From: Candidatus Nitrosopumilus sp.
GTDB lineage: Archaea > Thermoproteota > Nitrososphaeria > Nitrososphaerales > Nitrosopumilaceae
DNA: 64,000 bases
Assembly (NCBI GenBank): GCA_025699075.1
Contig: JAILWG010000003.1
Span: 62,001 to 126,000, forward strand
Reading direction: 5' to 3'
Every line of letters begins with the position of its first letter. The stretch's first letter is position 1. Of this stretch, positions 32,726-41,322 are shown one piece after another. Both the position numbers and the translations under genes were made by a program. The notes beneath the pieces were generated by a model. That model made no database searches, had not been told where the DNA came from, and was given only the letters and a program-made list of their open reading frames with translations.

Positions 32726-34819
32726 TTAAGCCTTTGCCTTTTGGAATTTGTTCAAGTCTGTTTTTGTAGCAACATTTTGATATTGTCTGATTCGCTCAGC
32801 AATTAGTCTGTATAATGATCTGAATTGATCTTTAGTTTTATCTGATAGAAAACTTGTTTCTTCGAGACTAATTTTCTCACAAATATACCTGGTAATTTCC
32901 TCATTGTCAAATTCTCCCCAATCTTCATCTCTGTGTTCTTGCCAGATTTTTTTCAATTTTTGTAATACTCCGTTACCCTCCTTAGATGTCACCTCTTGTG
33001 GTGTAAGATTTGAAAAGCCTTCTTGTCTTAGCTTAATTTCATAAGTTTGGTTAACTGGATGCAAATAATCCTCAAGAGCTATATAGTCTTCAATTGATTC
33101 AAGCTTTTTCCCTTCTCGTTCAAAGAAAATTGTCTGAATTGGTGAAAATTCATTTGAAACTAACTGTGCTGATATTTGCTTGGATTCTTCAGAATTGTCT
33201 AACAAAATAAATGTCCTATATCCATGATTTCTATAAAAAATTGCTAGAGGCAAAACTGAATTTTTACTATATGCTGCAATCACATTTAATGGATTCATAG
33301 AAATATTTGGGTCCTGTAAGAATTTGTCAAATGCATTAAGATACATTGCATCAGACATTGTCTCAACAATGATTATTGGTCTAGAGTTTGTTCCTATTTC
33401 TCTATCTACAATTGATTCAACCTGACCTCTACAAAGTCCATACAAAATTGGTGTCAATGTTTTATCATCAGCATTCCAGTAATCGTAAAATATTCTGCTG
33501 AGATGCTTTCTCTTATCTAATTCAACAACAAGCAAGTTTCCTGGGGTATAGTCAAATATCATAAATGGAGAGTGTGTTGCATACAAAACTTGATTTGAAC
33601 CTGCTAAATTTTTCAACAAATCTGAAATTCCCATTTGTTGTGTTGGATGAAGATTTCTTGCAGGTTCATCTAAAAGTAATATTGCCTCTTTCAATTCTGC
33701 TCTTTGTGTTTCAGCTGCAAAGTTGACGATAAATGAAAATGTCCACTTGAAACCTTCTGCTCTTCGGTTTAACAATCCAGTGTTTGTAATTGTTCCATCT
33801 TTATGAACATCTGAAATAACAACACTCATTATATTTCCTGGATTGTACCTCAAATCAACATGAATGGGATCTCCTTTCCATGCTGGGTTTAGTTTCTTAG
33901 TTAATCTATTACTTGCAGCATTTAGCAACTTGATACATTTAGATGGGCTTTCTTTTACCTGGTCTAGTTCTCTCATGTCCAATTCTGCTAGATAGAATAG
34001 ATTTCTAACCGTCTCTGCTTTGTCAAACTCTTCGATAAATTCAATGGAGTCTCGACGTTCACCCTTCTCTTCTCTGAGGTATTCATTGAGATTGATATTG
34101 CCATAGATTTTCTTATAATCTGAAAAATACACAAATCTTGGATGTAATTCTGATGCAATAAAATTCATCAGTGCCGTTTTTTCACTTTGACCACTTAACA
34201 AATTTGAAAATTGATTATCAGGGCTTTCATAGATTTTTTCCCATTCTTCAATAACTTTAGGCTCCTGTATTGCTATAACATGAAACTGATTGCTAAATTC
34301 TGCCATCCCTCTATCAAAGGCTTCTTGATTCTTTGGAACATCTTCCTCAAAGAATTTTGTGTCGATTTGTATCCTTAAGTGATTTGGGATTGTATCTAAA
34401 AATCCGAAAATCTGTCTTGAAAAATTCTCCCATGAATTAATTCCCTTATTTTCATCTTCACTAAGTTTAATGTCTTCAAATTCATACTGAACATTTGGAT
34501 TTTCATTAGTTCTAAATAATCTGATTTTCTTAATCTCTGGCAATCCTGGAAATTTTTCCTTAATCATGCTAATTTCATGTTGATTTAGTTCAAATTCTCC
34601 TTCTGCCAATCTCATTTCATCCTTTAATTCGTCATTCATTTCGTCACAAAGATCTAATTCAGAAAGTTCTTCGTCTTTATTCAACAATGTCAATGCTTGA
34701 AGAATTGTTGTTTTTCCACTTTCGTTCCTTCCTACAAAAGCTGCCAAATCACCAACTGTAATTTCTCCAGAGTCATGTATGCAACGATATGCTCTAACTC
34801 TAAATTTTCTAAGTCGCAT
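32726..34819 (-). CDS. OLD-family ATP-dependent nuclease (class 1-like)
   Basis: A 697-residue protein. The N-terminal ABC-type ATPase has Walker A GRNESGKTT at 30-38 and Walker B LLLDEPARNLHP near residue 385. The C-terminal Toprim nuclease domain starts near residue 480 (IIIVETMSDAMYLNAF; FILLDNS). OLD enzymes nick or degrade DNA and include phage-exclusion factors. No UvrD-like helicase, retron or other defence gene is adjacent, so it resembles the stand-alone class. Its role may be repair or defence. Confidence 0.88.
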   Translation of the reverse strand: MRLRKFRVRAYRCIHDSGEITVGDLAAFVGRNESGKTTILQALTLLNKDEELSELDLCDEMNDELKDEMRLAEGEFELNQHEISMIKEKFPGLPEIKKIRLFRTNENPNVQYEFEDIKLSEDENKGINSWENFSRQIFGFLDTIPNHLRIQIDTKFFEEDVPKNQEAFDRGMAEFSNQFHVIAIQEPKVIEEWEKIYESPDNQFSNLLSGQSEKTALMNFIASELHPRFVYFSDYKKIYGNINLNEYLREEKGERRDSIEFIEEFDKAETVRNLFYLAELDMRELDQVKESPSKCIKLLNAASNRLTKKLNPAWKGDPIHVDLRYNPGNIMSVVISDVHKDGTITNTGLLNRRAEGFKWTFSFIVNFAAETQRAELKEAILLLDEPARNLHPTQQMGISDLLKNLAGSNQVLYATHSPFMIFDYTPGNLLVVELDKRKHLSRIFYDYWNADDKTLTPILYGLCRGQVESIVDREIGTNSRPIIIVETMSDAMYLNAFDKFLQDPNISMNPLNVIAAYSKNSVLPLAIFYRNHGYRTFILLDNSEESKQISAQLVSNEFSPIQTIFFEREGKKLESIEDYIALEDYLHPVNQTYEIKLRQEGFSNLTPQEVTSKEGNGVLQKLKKIWQEHRDEDWGEFDNEEITRYICEKISLEETSFLSDKTKDQFRSLYRLIAERIRQYQNVATKTDLNKFQKAKA

Positions 34820-34923
34820 CTAGCGATATTTAGTTGGCTACGATTTAACTCATTCGTCAAATTGATCTTAACTTTAGAAATTTTGCTAAATAGATATAAG
34901 GGAATTATAGATTTTAAATCAAA

Positions 34924-35388
34924 ATGGCTACTAAACGAGTTATTGTTGTATTTGTTTTACCTGTGATTTTCTCAATAATAGTTGGCTCTGCAGTATTAAC
35001 TGACGTTCTTCAAAAGCCTGATCGAGAATTAAACATGTGGCCAATGTCTTTTTCTGAAGGCGGCCCATCTCATAATTCACCAATCGAAATTCTAGGACTG
35101 TCTAAACAATATTCTACTACAGAGCCTGTTGAAATCCAAGTAAAAATCGCTGACTCTTCATTTGACTGTGGGGATCTATACATTACAATTTACTCCTCTG
35201 GAAAAAGTGATGTAATTACACAAGGTGGTTTCTTTGAACAGTGCTTTAAATCTGGTAGCAAAATCCTTCCTGTAGGAGACACCTTTTCTGAGGTGATTAG
35301 TACTCCAGGTTCCTATGAATTAGTCATAGAAATGGTCTCAAAACAATTAAAGAATATCTCTACAAAAGGGACTTTTACTGTTAAATAG
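34924..35388 (+). CDS. exported hypothetical protein
   Basis: A 154-residue protein with an N-terminal membrane segment (about 6-27) and one beta-rich domain with two cysteines (FDCGDLYITIYSSG; FFEQCFKSG). The fold resembles an Ig-like or cupredoxin-like sandwich without copper ligands. It stands 55 bases before the RPC34-like gene but is not obviously related to it. Confidence 0.6.
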   Translation: MATKRVIVVFVLPVIFSIIVGSAVLTDVLQKPDRELNMWPMSFSEGGPSHNSPIEILGLSKQYSTTEPVEIQVKIADSSFDCGDLYITIYSSGKSDVITQGGFFEQCFKSGSKILPVGDTFSEVISTPGSYELVIEMVSKQLKNISTKGTFTVK

Positions 35389-35443
35389 GAATTAAATACT
35401 GATTGATAGGTAAGAAATTGAAATTAAAACTTAAGGTGATTTG

Positions 35444-36223
35444 ATGGCAAAGAAAAAAGATACTCTAATTGAAGAAGCAGAAAAAATCAAAGCTGATCTT
35501 GATGAATTAAAAAAGAAAACAGCAAAGAAAGAAGCTAAATCTGCAAAGAAAACAGCAAAGAAAGAAGCTAAACCTGCAAAGAAAACAGCAAAGAAAGAAG
35601 CTAAACCTGCAAAGAAAACAGCAAAGAAAGAAGCTAAACCTGCAAAGAAAACAGCAAAGAAAGAAGCTAAACCTGCAAAGAAAACAGCAAAGAAAGAAGC
35701 TAAACCTGCAAAGAAAGTAGAAGAAAAACCAGTCAAAGTAAAAAAATTAACTAAAAAAGAATTAGAAGAAGCTAAAAGAGAAGCAGAAAAAACTCTTGAA
35801 GAAGAACTAGAAGAGCAACTCTCTGATGAAGAAATTGAAAATTTCCAAATTGAAAAAGTTGACATGGAAAGGTTGACAAACAAAGTTTGTGATATTTTAG
35901 CCGAGAAAGAATCTGATGGGATGTTTCAAGGAGAATTGTGGAAAAAACTCAAACTTACAAATCAAGTTGGTTCTCGTTTAGCACTTAAACTTGAAAGAAT
36001 GGGTACGATCACCAGAGAAAAACTTCTTGAGAATAATCGCTGGACTTACAAATTAATTTTAAAGAAGACTCCTATCAGTACTCAATCAATAGAAGGTGCA
36101 CCATGTTTAGTTTGTCCCGTTGAACAGAAATGTTCACTTGAGGGTGAGATTAGTCCTACAAACTGTCAATTCATTGAAGACTGGGTAATCGCTGAACTAA
36201 AAAAACCTGTGAAGGCTAAATGA
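35444..36223 (+). CDS. RPC34-like RNA polymerase III-type factor with Lys-rich repeat tail
   Basis: About 259 residues from ATG 35444, with GGTGAT eight bases before it. Residues 25-90 consist of six 11-residue repeats KKTAKKEAKPA. A winged helix follows (about 145-205: MFQGELWKKLKLTNQVGSRL), then a four-cysteine segment PCLVCPVEQKC...EGEISPTNC, the iron-sulfur motif of eukaryotic RPC34/hRPC39. An archaeal RPC34 ortholog has been reported in Crenarchaeota and Thaumarchaeota. It probably takes part in promoter opening. Its stop overlaps rlmE by four bases (ATGA). Confidence 0.82.
   Translation: MAKKKDTLIEEAEKIKADLDELKKKTAKKEAKSAKKTAKKEAKPAKKTAKKEAKPAKKTAKKEAKPAKKTAKKEAKPAKKTAKKEAKPAKKVEEKPVKVKKLTKKELEEAKREAEKTLEEELEEQLSDEEIENFQIEKVDMERLTNKVCDILAEKESDGMFQGELWKKLKLTNQVGSRLALKLERMGTITREKLLENNRWTYKLILKKTPISTQSIEGAPCLVCPVEQKCSLEGEISPTNCQFIEDWVIAELKKPVKAK
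35513..35710 (+). repeat. six tandem 33-bp coding repeats
   Basis: Six copies of a 33-base unit encoding KKTAKKEAKPA (Ser for Pro in the first). The copies are nearly identical at DNA level, so the array is young and probably varies in copy number between strains. It lies inside the RPC34-like gene. Confidence 0.9.
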
Positions 36224-36813
36224 AACTAGCAGATGCACGTAAAGATCATTACCGTCGATTAGCTCATGAACAAGGATTTCGAAGCAGAGCTGCATTCAAA
36301 CTACAAGAATTAAATCGCTCGTACCGTCTAATAGGACCTGGATTTAATGTACTGGATCTTGGATGTGCTCCTGGAGGTTGGACTCAGATGGCTATGAAAT
36401 TAGTTGGTAATCAAGGAAAAGTTATGGGTATCGACTTGTCTTATGTTGAAGAAATTCCTGGAGCTCATATTATCCGTGAAAATATTGAAGATGAACATGT
36501 CGTTGATGAGGTATTATCTTATTTTGGTCGTAAAGTTAATGCAGTGATTTGTGATCTTTCTCCTCAGGTAAGTGGAAATTGGTCAGTTGATCATGCTAAA
36601 CAAATTTCACTAAATTATGATTGTACAAAAATCATGGACAAAGTTTTAGCACATAAAGGAAATGCGGTCTTCAAAGTTTTTGATGGTGAATTCTCAATGG
36701 AGTTTAGAGATTATGTCAAGAAAAAATTCTCTAGAATCAATCTCACAAAACCTGATGCAAGTAGAAAACAAAGTAGTGAACTATATCTTGTATGTCTAGG
36801 TTTTATTGGATAG
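36220..36813 (+). CDS. rlmE: RlmE/FtsJ 23S rRNA 2'-O-methyltransferase
   Basis: A 197-residue SAM-dependent methyltransferase. The catalytic tetrad K-D-K-E is visible: K (RAAFKLQEL), D (VICDLSPQVSG), K (AVFKVFDGEF) and E (RKQSSELYLVC). The SAM site is LDLGCAPGGWTQ. It modifies the A-loop uridine of the large rRNA in known members. It is coupled to the RPC34-like gene and overlaps trm1 convergently by 11 bases. Confidence 0.93.
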   Translation: MKLADARKDHYRRLAHEQGFRSRAAFKLQELNRSYRLIGPGFNVLDLGCAPGGWTQMAMKLVGNQGKVMGIDLSYVEEIPGAHIIRENIEDEHVVDEVLSYFGRKVNAVICDLSPQVSGNWSVDHAKQISLNYDCTKIMDKVLAHKGNAVFKVFDGEFSMEFRDYVKKKFSRINLTKPDASRKQSSELYLVCLGFIG

Positions 36814-37951
36814 TTTCAAAAATTTTAATTATTTCATTTATGTTGGCATTGGTTCTAAAACCTGTTGGACTGAATGCTGTAACACTAGATAAAAATCCCT
36901 TTTCTTTTAAACTTGAAACTACTTTTTCCAATTTTGGTGGTGATGATTTCATCAAAGACGCAATCTCATCTATTGTAAAATAAGTTCCAGGCATATCTGC
37001 CTCTTCAAGACACTTTAGAAGTGTTTTCTCACAAATTTTGTCTGTTTCTAATTTGGTGTTTTCATCTAGCATGTTTTGAACAAATTCTTTGTCAAAAATT
37101 TTATCTATCCATAAAGGTCCGGCTACACTGATTTTTGATTCACATAATTCACACACTTGTTCTTGCTCTAACACTGTTTTTCTGTTCCCACAATTTTTAC
37201 AGTGTAAAATGTATCCTAGATTCTCTTCTTGATCTGGTCTGTTGAGCACTTTGACATATGTTCTATAGTAATGCATTTCACTCTCAACAAACATGGGGAT
37301 TATGGTCACACCTAGCCTTGCCGCTACTGCTCTGAGAGATCCTAAAATCAGTCTAATTGCTATTTCATTTCCATATTCTGTCCTAACTGGTACTCCTCCA
37401 TACTTTCTCTTACATGCAGACTGGAAGAGACCGTTTAAGACCTGGAGGTCTGTTGCTGCAGTTGAGAGTATGCCCCCATGCATAGTTGCCCTAATTCCAC
37501 AGTCAAAAAATGCCGCAGGTGAACCAAAAGGATCAATATCTACAATTGAACCTCTTTCTCCCTTTTTTGAATAATTACTAAAAAATCTACATACTTCTTT
37601 TTCAGTAAATTCTATATTTTTTATCTCATTTAGATTTGCAGAATATTCTGCCATTTTAAGTGCCGTGGGATTTAGATCATTGATGACAATCTTTTCAACC
37701 TCTAATTCATTTGCAACTCGTAACCCTCTAGCGCCAATCCCTGATAGCCCTTCTAAGAAAATTTTTGGACCTTCAAATTTGTTTAGAAAAGCTGAATATG
37801 CAATAATGGAAAAATCTCTATTCAGTTTTGCTTTTGGATTAAAAAATGCCGGCTTCATTGGAGGAACTTTATCCGTGATTGATTTTCTTGGGACTAGTAG
37901 TTTCGTTTTCCCTTCTGTTATCTCTTGAAATATTTCATCCGGAAATTCCAA
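36803..37951 (-). CDS. trm1: tRNA (guanine26-N2)-dimethyltransferase Trm1
   Basis: A 382-residue enzyme that methylates G26 of tRNA. Seen: ITEGKTKLLVP at the start, FLEGLSGIGARGLRVANE (SAM site), VDIDPFGSPAAFFD (catalytic DPFG), and a C-terminal zinc region CKNCGNRK and CELCESK. Length is normal for the archaeal enzyme. Confidence 0.94.
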   Translation of the reverse strand: MEFPDEIFQEITEGKTKLLVPRKSITDKVPPMKPAFFNPKAKLNRDFSIIAYSAFLNKFEGPKIFLEGLSGIGARGLRVANELEVEKIVINDLNPTALKMAEYSANLNEIKNIEFTEKEVCRFFSNYSKKGERGSIVDIDPFGSPAAFFDCGIRATMHGGILSTAATDLQVLNGLFQSACKRKYGGVPVRTEYGNEIAIRLILGSLRAVAARLGVTIIPMFVESEMHYYRTYVKVLNRPDQEENLGYILHCKNCGNRKTVLEQEQVCELCESKISVAGPLWIDKIFDKEFVQNMLDENTKLETDKICEKTLLKCLEEADMPGTYFTIDEIASLMKSSPPKLEKVVSSLKEKGFLSSVTAFSPTGFRTNANINEIIKIFETIQ

Positions 37952-38107
37952 TTGTTTTTCATTTTTTCTAAACGTCTAATGGTTTAATCCTTGTGATTGA
38001 CTTGGGAAATTTAAATATCAAGTATTTGCAGAATTGTTTTAAAATTTAATCTTAGTTTTATATTGAAATGATTCAGACCCATGTAAAAGATGGGATAGTG
38101 TGTTATT

Positions 38108-38203
38108 CTATTTATCTGATTTAGTAGAGTCTTCTTTCTTTGGCTCTTCTTTTTTGTCGTCGTTGCCGACTACGATTGTTGGGTTTGTTTCTTTATTTTC
38201 CAT
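38108..38203 (-). CDS. 31-residue charged microprotein
   Basis: From ATG 38203 the product starts MENKETNPTIVVGNDDKK and ends in alternating Lys/Glu/Asp. A longer frame from 38293 is possible but its extra part reads as non-coding. Support is weak; composition matches other short Lys/Glu-rich proteins of this genome. Confidence 0.35.
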   Translation of the reverse strand: MENKETNPTIVVGNDDKKEEPKKEDSTKSDK

Positions 38204-38334
38204 ACTATATAGAATAGATTGATCAATATATACCCGCGTATTATAGTTTATAGTCAAAGAAAAAATATATAGAAATTTAGGCATGGAATTCAAAAATTAC
38301 GTCAGTATATATCCATTACAACTGTATCAAAACT

Positions 38335-38445
38335 ATGTTCGAAAAAATAATTAAAAAATTGAAATTTGGTTCTTGTAAAACCAAACCCTCTGTTGATGTA
38401 AATGCATTCAAGGAAACCGAAAAAAATGAGGACAAATCAAAATAA
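38335..38445 (+). CDS. 36-residue basic microprotein
   Basis: MFEKIIKKLKFGSCKTKP and an acidic end (KETEKNEDKSK). It is one base before the zinc-finger gene at 38447, suggesting one transcript. Function unknown. Confidence 0.45.
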   Translation: MFEKIIKKLKFGSCKTKPSVDVNAFKETEKNEDKSK

Positions 38446-38446
38446 A

Positions 38447-38551
38447 ATGAAGTACAGATGCAACCAATGTGATTTTAAATGGGAGGGAACATCCTACACT
38501 TTTGATCAAGTTCGTGAACATGAAAAAACTCATTTAGTGAACACCAACTAA
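38447..38551 (+). CDS. 34-residue C2H2 zinc-finger microprotein
   Basis: The product has CNQC at 5-8 and HEKTH at 25-29, giving the classical C-x2-C-x16-H-x3-H finger. An in-frame ATG at 38426 inside the previous gene would add seven residues. Single C2H2 fingers are found in archaea and may bind DNA. The next small zinc gene begins 21 bases later. Confidence 0.6.
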   Translation: MKYRCNQCDFKWEGTSYTFDQVREHEKTHLVNTN

Positions 38552-38572
38552 AAATATTGAGGATGTAACTAA

Positions 38573-38722
38573 TTGGTAGAAAAACAAAAAGGTCACGATG
38601 TCATCAATGGAGTAATTTTACTTAACACATGTGTGATATGCAAGAATGAATTCAAACCAGTAAAAAGCATGAATGATGAATCTTCATGTATCTCATGTTC
38701 AAAGAAAAAAGAAATTATCTAG
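38573..38722 (+). CDS. 49-residue two-CxxC microprotein
   Basis: TTG start (MVEKQKGHDVINGVILLNTC). C20-x2-C23 and C39-x2-C42 form a probable zinc site. The tail is Lys-rich. Probably the third gene of the 38335-38722 unit. Confidence 0.55.
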   Translation: MVEKQKGHDVINGVILLNTCVICKNEFKPVKSMNDESSCISCSKKKEII

Positions 38723-38745
38723 AAAAATATCTGAGCTAAATATTT

Positions 38746-38937
38746 TTAGATTGTTGCAGGAGTCTTTTTTTGTGTCCATGCTTGTTCGTTGATTTGATGA
38801 CATTTGCAATCTGATGCCTTTGTTTTACACTTAGTTTGATGTAATGATTTTTTACATTTGTTACATGTAGGATCTCTCCAACTTGCTTGATTCCCACAAT
38901 TTGCACAGTACAAATTTAGTTTCTCCAATACAAACAA
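38746..38937 (-). CDS. Cys-rich zinc protein (63 residues)
   Basis: The product has CANC and CNKC (one zinc ribbon) followed by a second cluster CKTKASDCKCHQ. TTG start at 38937. It converges with the plus-strand microproteins. Function unknown. Confidence 0.6.
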   Translation of the reverse strand: MFVLEKLNLYCANCGNQASWRDPTCNKCKKSLHQTKCKTKASDCKCHQINEQAWTQKKTPATI

Positions 38938-39127
38938 TCATGTCCTGTTTGAGAGTTGCATCTGCATTTTTGTTTTGAAAATGAATTTTTTAACATACAT
39001 TATACCATCATACTGACATATAAGATACAAAATTTAGTTTAACAGGCAATAATGCCTAGATGAGTAGGTAAATTTGGATAATTTTCATTAGTTGTATCTT
39101 AATTAACTAGAAGATGCTACATGATAT

Positions 39128-39412
39128 ATGACACTCATATCAAATTCATTATCTAAAATTTTAAATGAAATTGGAGATGAATTAACTAGTCAGATTTCAT
39201 TGGTAAAAAACACCGACACTAAGATTGATACAAAAAAACTATTACAACAATCAAAAATATTGGATGACCTTACTTTCACACCTGAAGTTATTAAAGAAAA
39301 CAAGTCAATGTTACGCAAATTTGCACTGACCCTTCAAGATAGTTCAACTCCAAAGAATCTAAGATATGAAAAACAGGATCTAGAAAGGATTATGGAAGTT
39401 ATAGTTGGTTAA
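39128..39412 (+). CDS. helical hypothetical protein
   Basis: A 94-residue protein of mainly amphipathic helices (LSKILNEIGDELTSQIS; RYEKQDLERIMEVIVG). No motif recognised. It is flanked by microprotein genes and has its own promoter region. Confidence 0.55.
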   Translation: MTLISNSLSKILNEIGDELTSQISLVKNTDTKIDTKKLLQQSKILDDLTFTPEVIKENKSMLRKFALTLQDSSTPKNLRYEKQDLERIMEVIVG

Positions 39413-39550
39413 TTTACATCATATTGAATTTTTATCTAAAATTATTCCGTTGAAATACAAATTTTTGGATATTGAGGTAAAAACAGAAAAAGCAATGAAT
39501 ATTGTGATTGTCAATGGGATCATTGGAGCATAATTTTGGTATACAGTTTA

Positions 39551-39712
39551 ATGGCTCAGGATAAATGTCCTCATAATGCTAAAGTTAGGATGGCAGGACT
39601 CAAAAATATGTACGAATGTACACGATGTCACAAATTTATTCCCATTACAAAATCAAAAGAGATTGATAATAGTGCTCCACAATATTCGGAAAATGGTTGG
39701 GAAGATGATTGA
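39551..39712 (+). CDS. 53-residue zinc microprotein
   Basis: MAQDKCPHNAKVRMAG is followed by CTRCHKF, so C6, H8, C23 and C26 (C-x-H-x14-C-x2-C) could bind zinc. The tail is acidic (ENGWEDD). Its promoter lies in the gap after 39412. Function unknown. Confidence 0.6.
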   Translation: MAQDKCPHNAKVRMAGLKNMYECTRCHKFIPITKSKEIDNSAPQYSENGWEDD

Positions 39713-39767
39713 GTAATCCTCTAAGAAATTTGAATGAGAGAGAAATACGATAGGTGAAATAAACAAT

Positions 39768-39911
39768 ATGACTAAAGAAAAAAGCATGAAACATTTTATA
39801 AAATGTACATTTTGTGGCAAATCAGATCGTGTAGAATATTTGGGTGGTCTAGATTGGTTTTGTAATAAAAGATGTCATTACAATTTTAGACATATGAAAG
39901 ATAATTCCTAA
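39768..39911 (+). CDS. 47-residue zinc microprotein
   Basis: The product has C13-x2-C16 (CTFC) and C32-x3-C36-H37 (CNKRCH), an MYND- or TRASH-like arrangement of metal ligands. TRASH domains in archaea sense copper and other metals, but one short copy cannot settle this. It follows the previous microprotein by 55 bases. Confidence 0.6.
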   Translation: MTKEKSMKHFIKCTFCGKSDRVEYLGGLDWFCNKRCHYNFRHMKDNS

Positions 39912-40030
39912 GTGCATTTATTTTTATAAATTCCTATTTCAGAATCCACAAAAATTACCCAAAATATGTGACGTTGTATCTTTTTGATAATGTAAAATAT
40001 GTTTAATACTTGTGCTTTAAGATACAATTC

Positions 40031-40651
40031 GTGCAAATTTGTGGTATTGATGATGCTGGACGTGGTCCTATGTTGGGACCACTGGTAATAGCAGGAATAT
40101 CATTAGAGAAAAAAAATCTTAAAAAATTGAGTGCACTAGGTGTAAAAGATTCAAAAAAACTTACTCCCAAATTACGTGAACATCTCTACAAAAAAATTAT
40201 TGAAATTGTAGATGACTATTATATCGCAAAAATTTCTCCCAAATCTATTGATGCTAGTGTTAAGAAACACTGTCTAAACGGTTTAGAGGCAAAATACATG
40301 GCCAAGGTTGTCTCAAAACTAAATCCTGATATTTCATATGTTGATTCATGTGATGTTAATCCTGCTAGATTTGGAAAAGAAATTTCTAAACTATCTGATA
40401 ATCATAAAATCAAATCATTTCATCGTGCAGACAGTAGGTTTGTAGTAGTTTCTGCAGCATCAATTCTAGCCAAAGTCACTAGAGATAGGGAAATCATGAA
40501 ATTAAGAAAAGAACATGATTTAGGTAGCGGTTATCCATCTGACTCTGTCACTGTCAAATTTGTAAAAAAATATTATAAAAAACATCATGAAATGCCTAAA
40601 TTTGTGCGTAAAAGCTGGAAACCTGTTCAGAAAATAATTGAAAGTAACTAA
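40031..40651 (+). CDS. rnhB: ribonuclease HII
   Basis: A 206-residue enzyme that removes ribonucleotides from DNA and RNA primers. GTG 40031 is the best start, because GIDDAGRGPMLGPLVIAG then lies at the N-terminus as in the family. Catalytic residues are visible: D and E/D equivalents (IDDAGRG), the D of YVDSCD and the D of HRADSRF. The extension to a TTG at 40010 is unlikely. It converges with flpA with a four-base overlap. Confidence 0.93.
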   Translation: MQICGIDDAGRGPMLGPLVIAGISLEKKNLKKLSALGVKDSKKLTPKLREHLYKKIIEIVDDYYIAKISPKSIDASVKKHCLNGLEAKYMAKVVSKLNPDISYVDSCDVNPARFGKEISKLSDNHKIKSFHRADSRFVVVSAASILAKVTRDREIMKLRKEHDLGSGYPSDSVTVKFVKKYYKKHHEMPKFVRKSWKPVQKIIESN

Positions 40652-41322
40652 TCTTTGAACTGTGAAATCACCATTGCATGATCCTTATCATATGGATGCA
40701 GATCAATAGTCTGTAAAACATCAAATCTTGGTTTTAATTTCTCTATTTCTTCCTCAACAATTCTTTTTGGTGCTTTTGTAACATCAATACTTCTGGTTTT
40801 GATGACCAAAAAGAAATAACCTCCTTTTTTGAGATACATTTCACAATTGTCTATTGCTATTTGTGTTTGATCCGGTTGCGCTATGTCTACATACACGACA
40901 TCTACTTTTCCAAATACTGAAAAGTATTCTTTTGGTTTTCTTGCATCCTGTAAAATTGGTACAATGTTTTTTCTATATGCTGCAACTCTATCTAGAAAAT
41001 CTCTTGCTACTCTACTTGCATGTTCTACTCCAAAAACTATTCCGTTAGGTCCTACAATATCTGAAATGTGGCTAACTGTAGTTCCAGTAGATGCTCCTAA
41101 ATACAGAACTGTACTTTTATTTTCAAAAGGAAAATAATCAAGATCATTCATTATTGCAGCGGCTAATTTGCTTCTAAAAGGATCCCATAACCTGTACTCA
41201 ATCCCTCTTTTGATAATTAACTTCTCTTTGTAAACTTGGTTTCCTGGAACCATATTTTCTGTGGCAAGTTTTTCTTGTCCTTCTGATTTTATCCAAAAAA
41301 ATGATTGATTATCTTCTTCCAA
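40648..41322 (-). CDS. flpA: fibrillarin-like rRNA/tRNA 2'-O-methyltransferase
   Basis: A 224-residue catalytic subunit of the archaeal C/D-box sRNP. The SAM site is VLYLGASTGTTVSHISDI, followed by VFGVEHASR, VDVVYVDIAQPDQ and FFLVIKTRSID. The TTG start lies inside the end of nop5 (14-base overlap), so the two partners are made together. It methylates ribose at positions set by guide RNAs. Confidence 0.95.
   Translation of the reverse strand: MEEDNQSFFWIKSEGQEKLATENMVPGNQVYKEKLIIKRGIEYRLWDPFRSKLAAAIMNDLDYFPFENKSTVLYLGASTGTTVSHISDIVGPNGIVFGVEHASRVARDFLDRVAAYRKNIVPILQDARKPKEYFSVFGKVDVVYVDIAQPDQTQIAIDNCEMYLKKGGYFFLVIKTRSIDVTKAPKRIVEEEIEKLKPRFDVLQTIDLHPYDKDHAMVISQFKD

Noticed and set aside
35431-35883. 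Minus-strand frame of Phe/Ala repeats
   Set aside because: Mirror image of the Lys-rich repeats in the RPC34-like gene.
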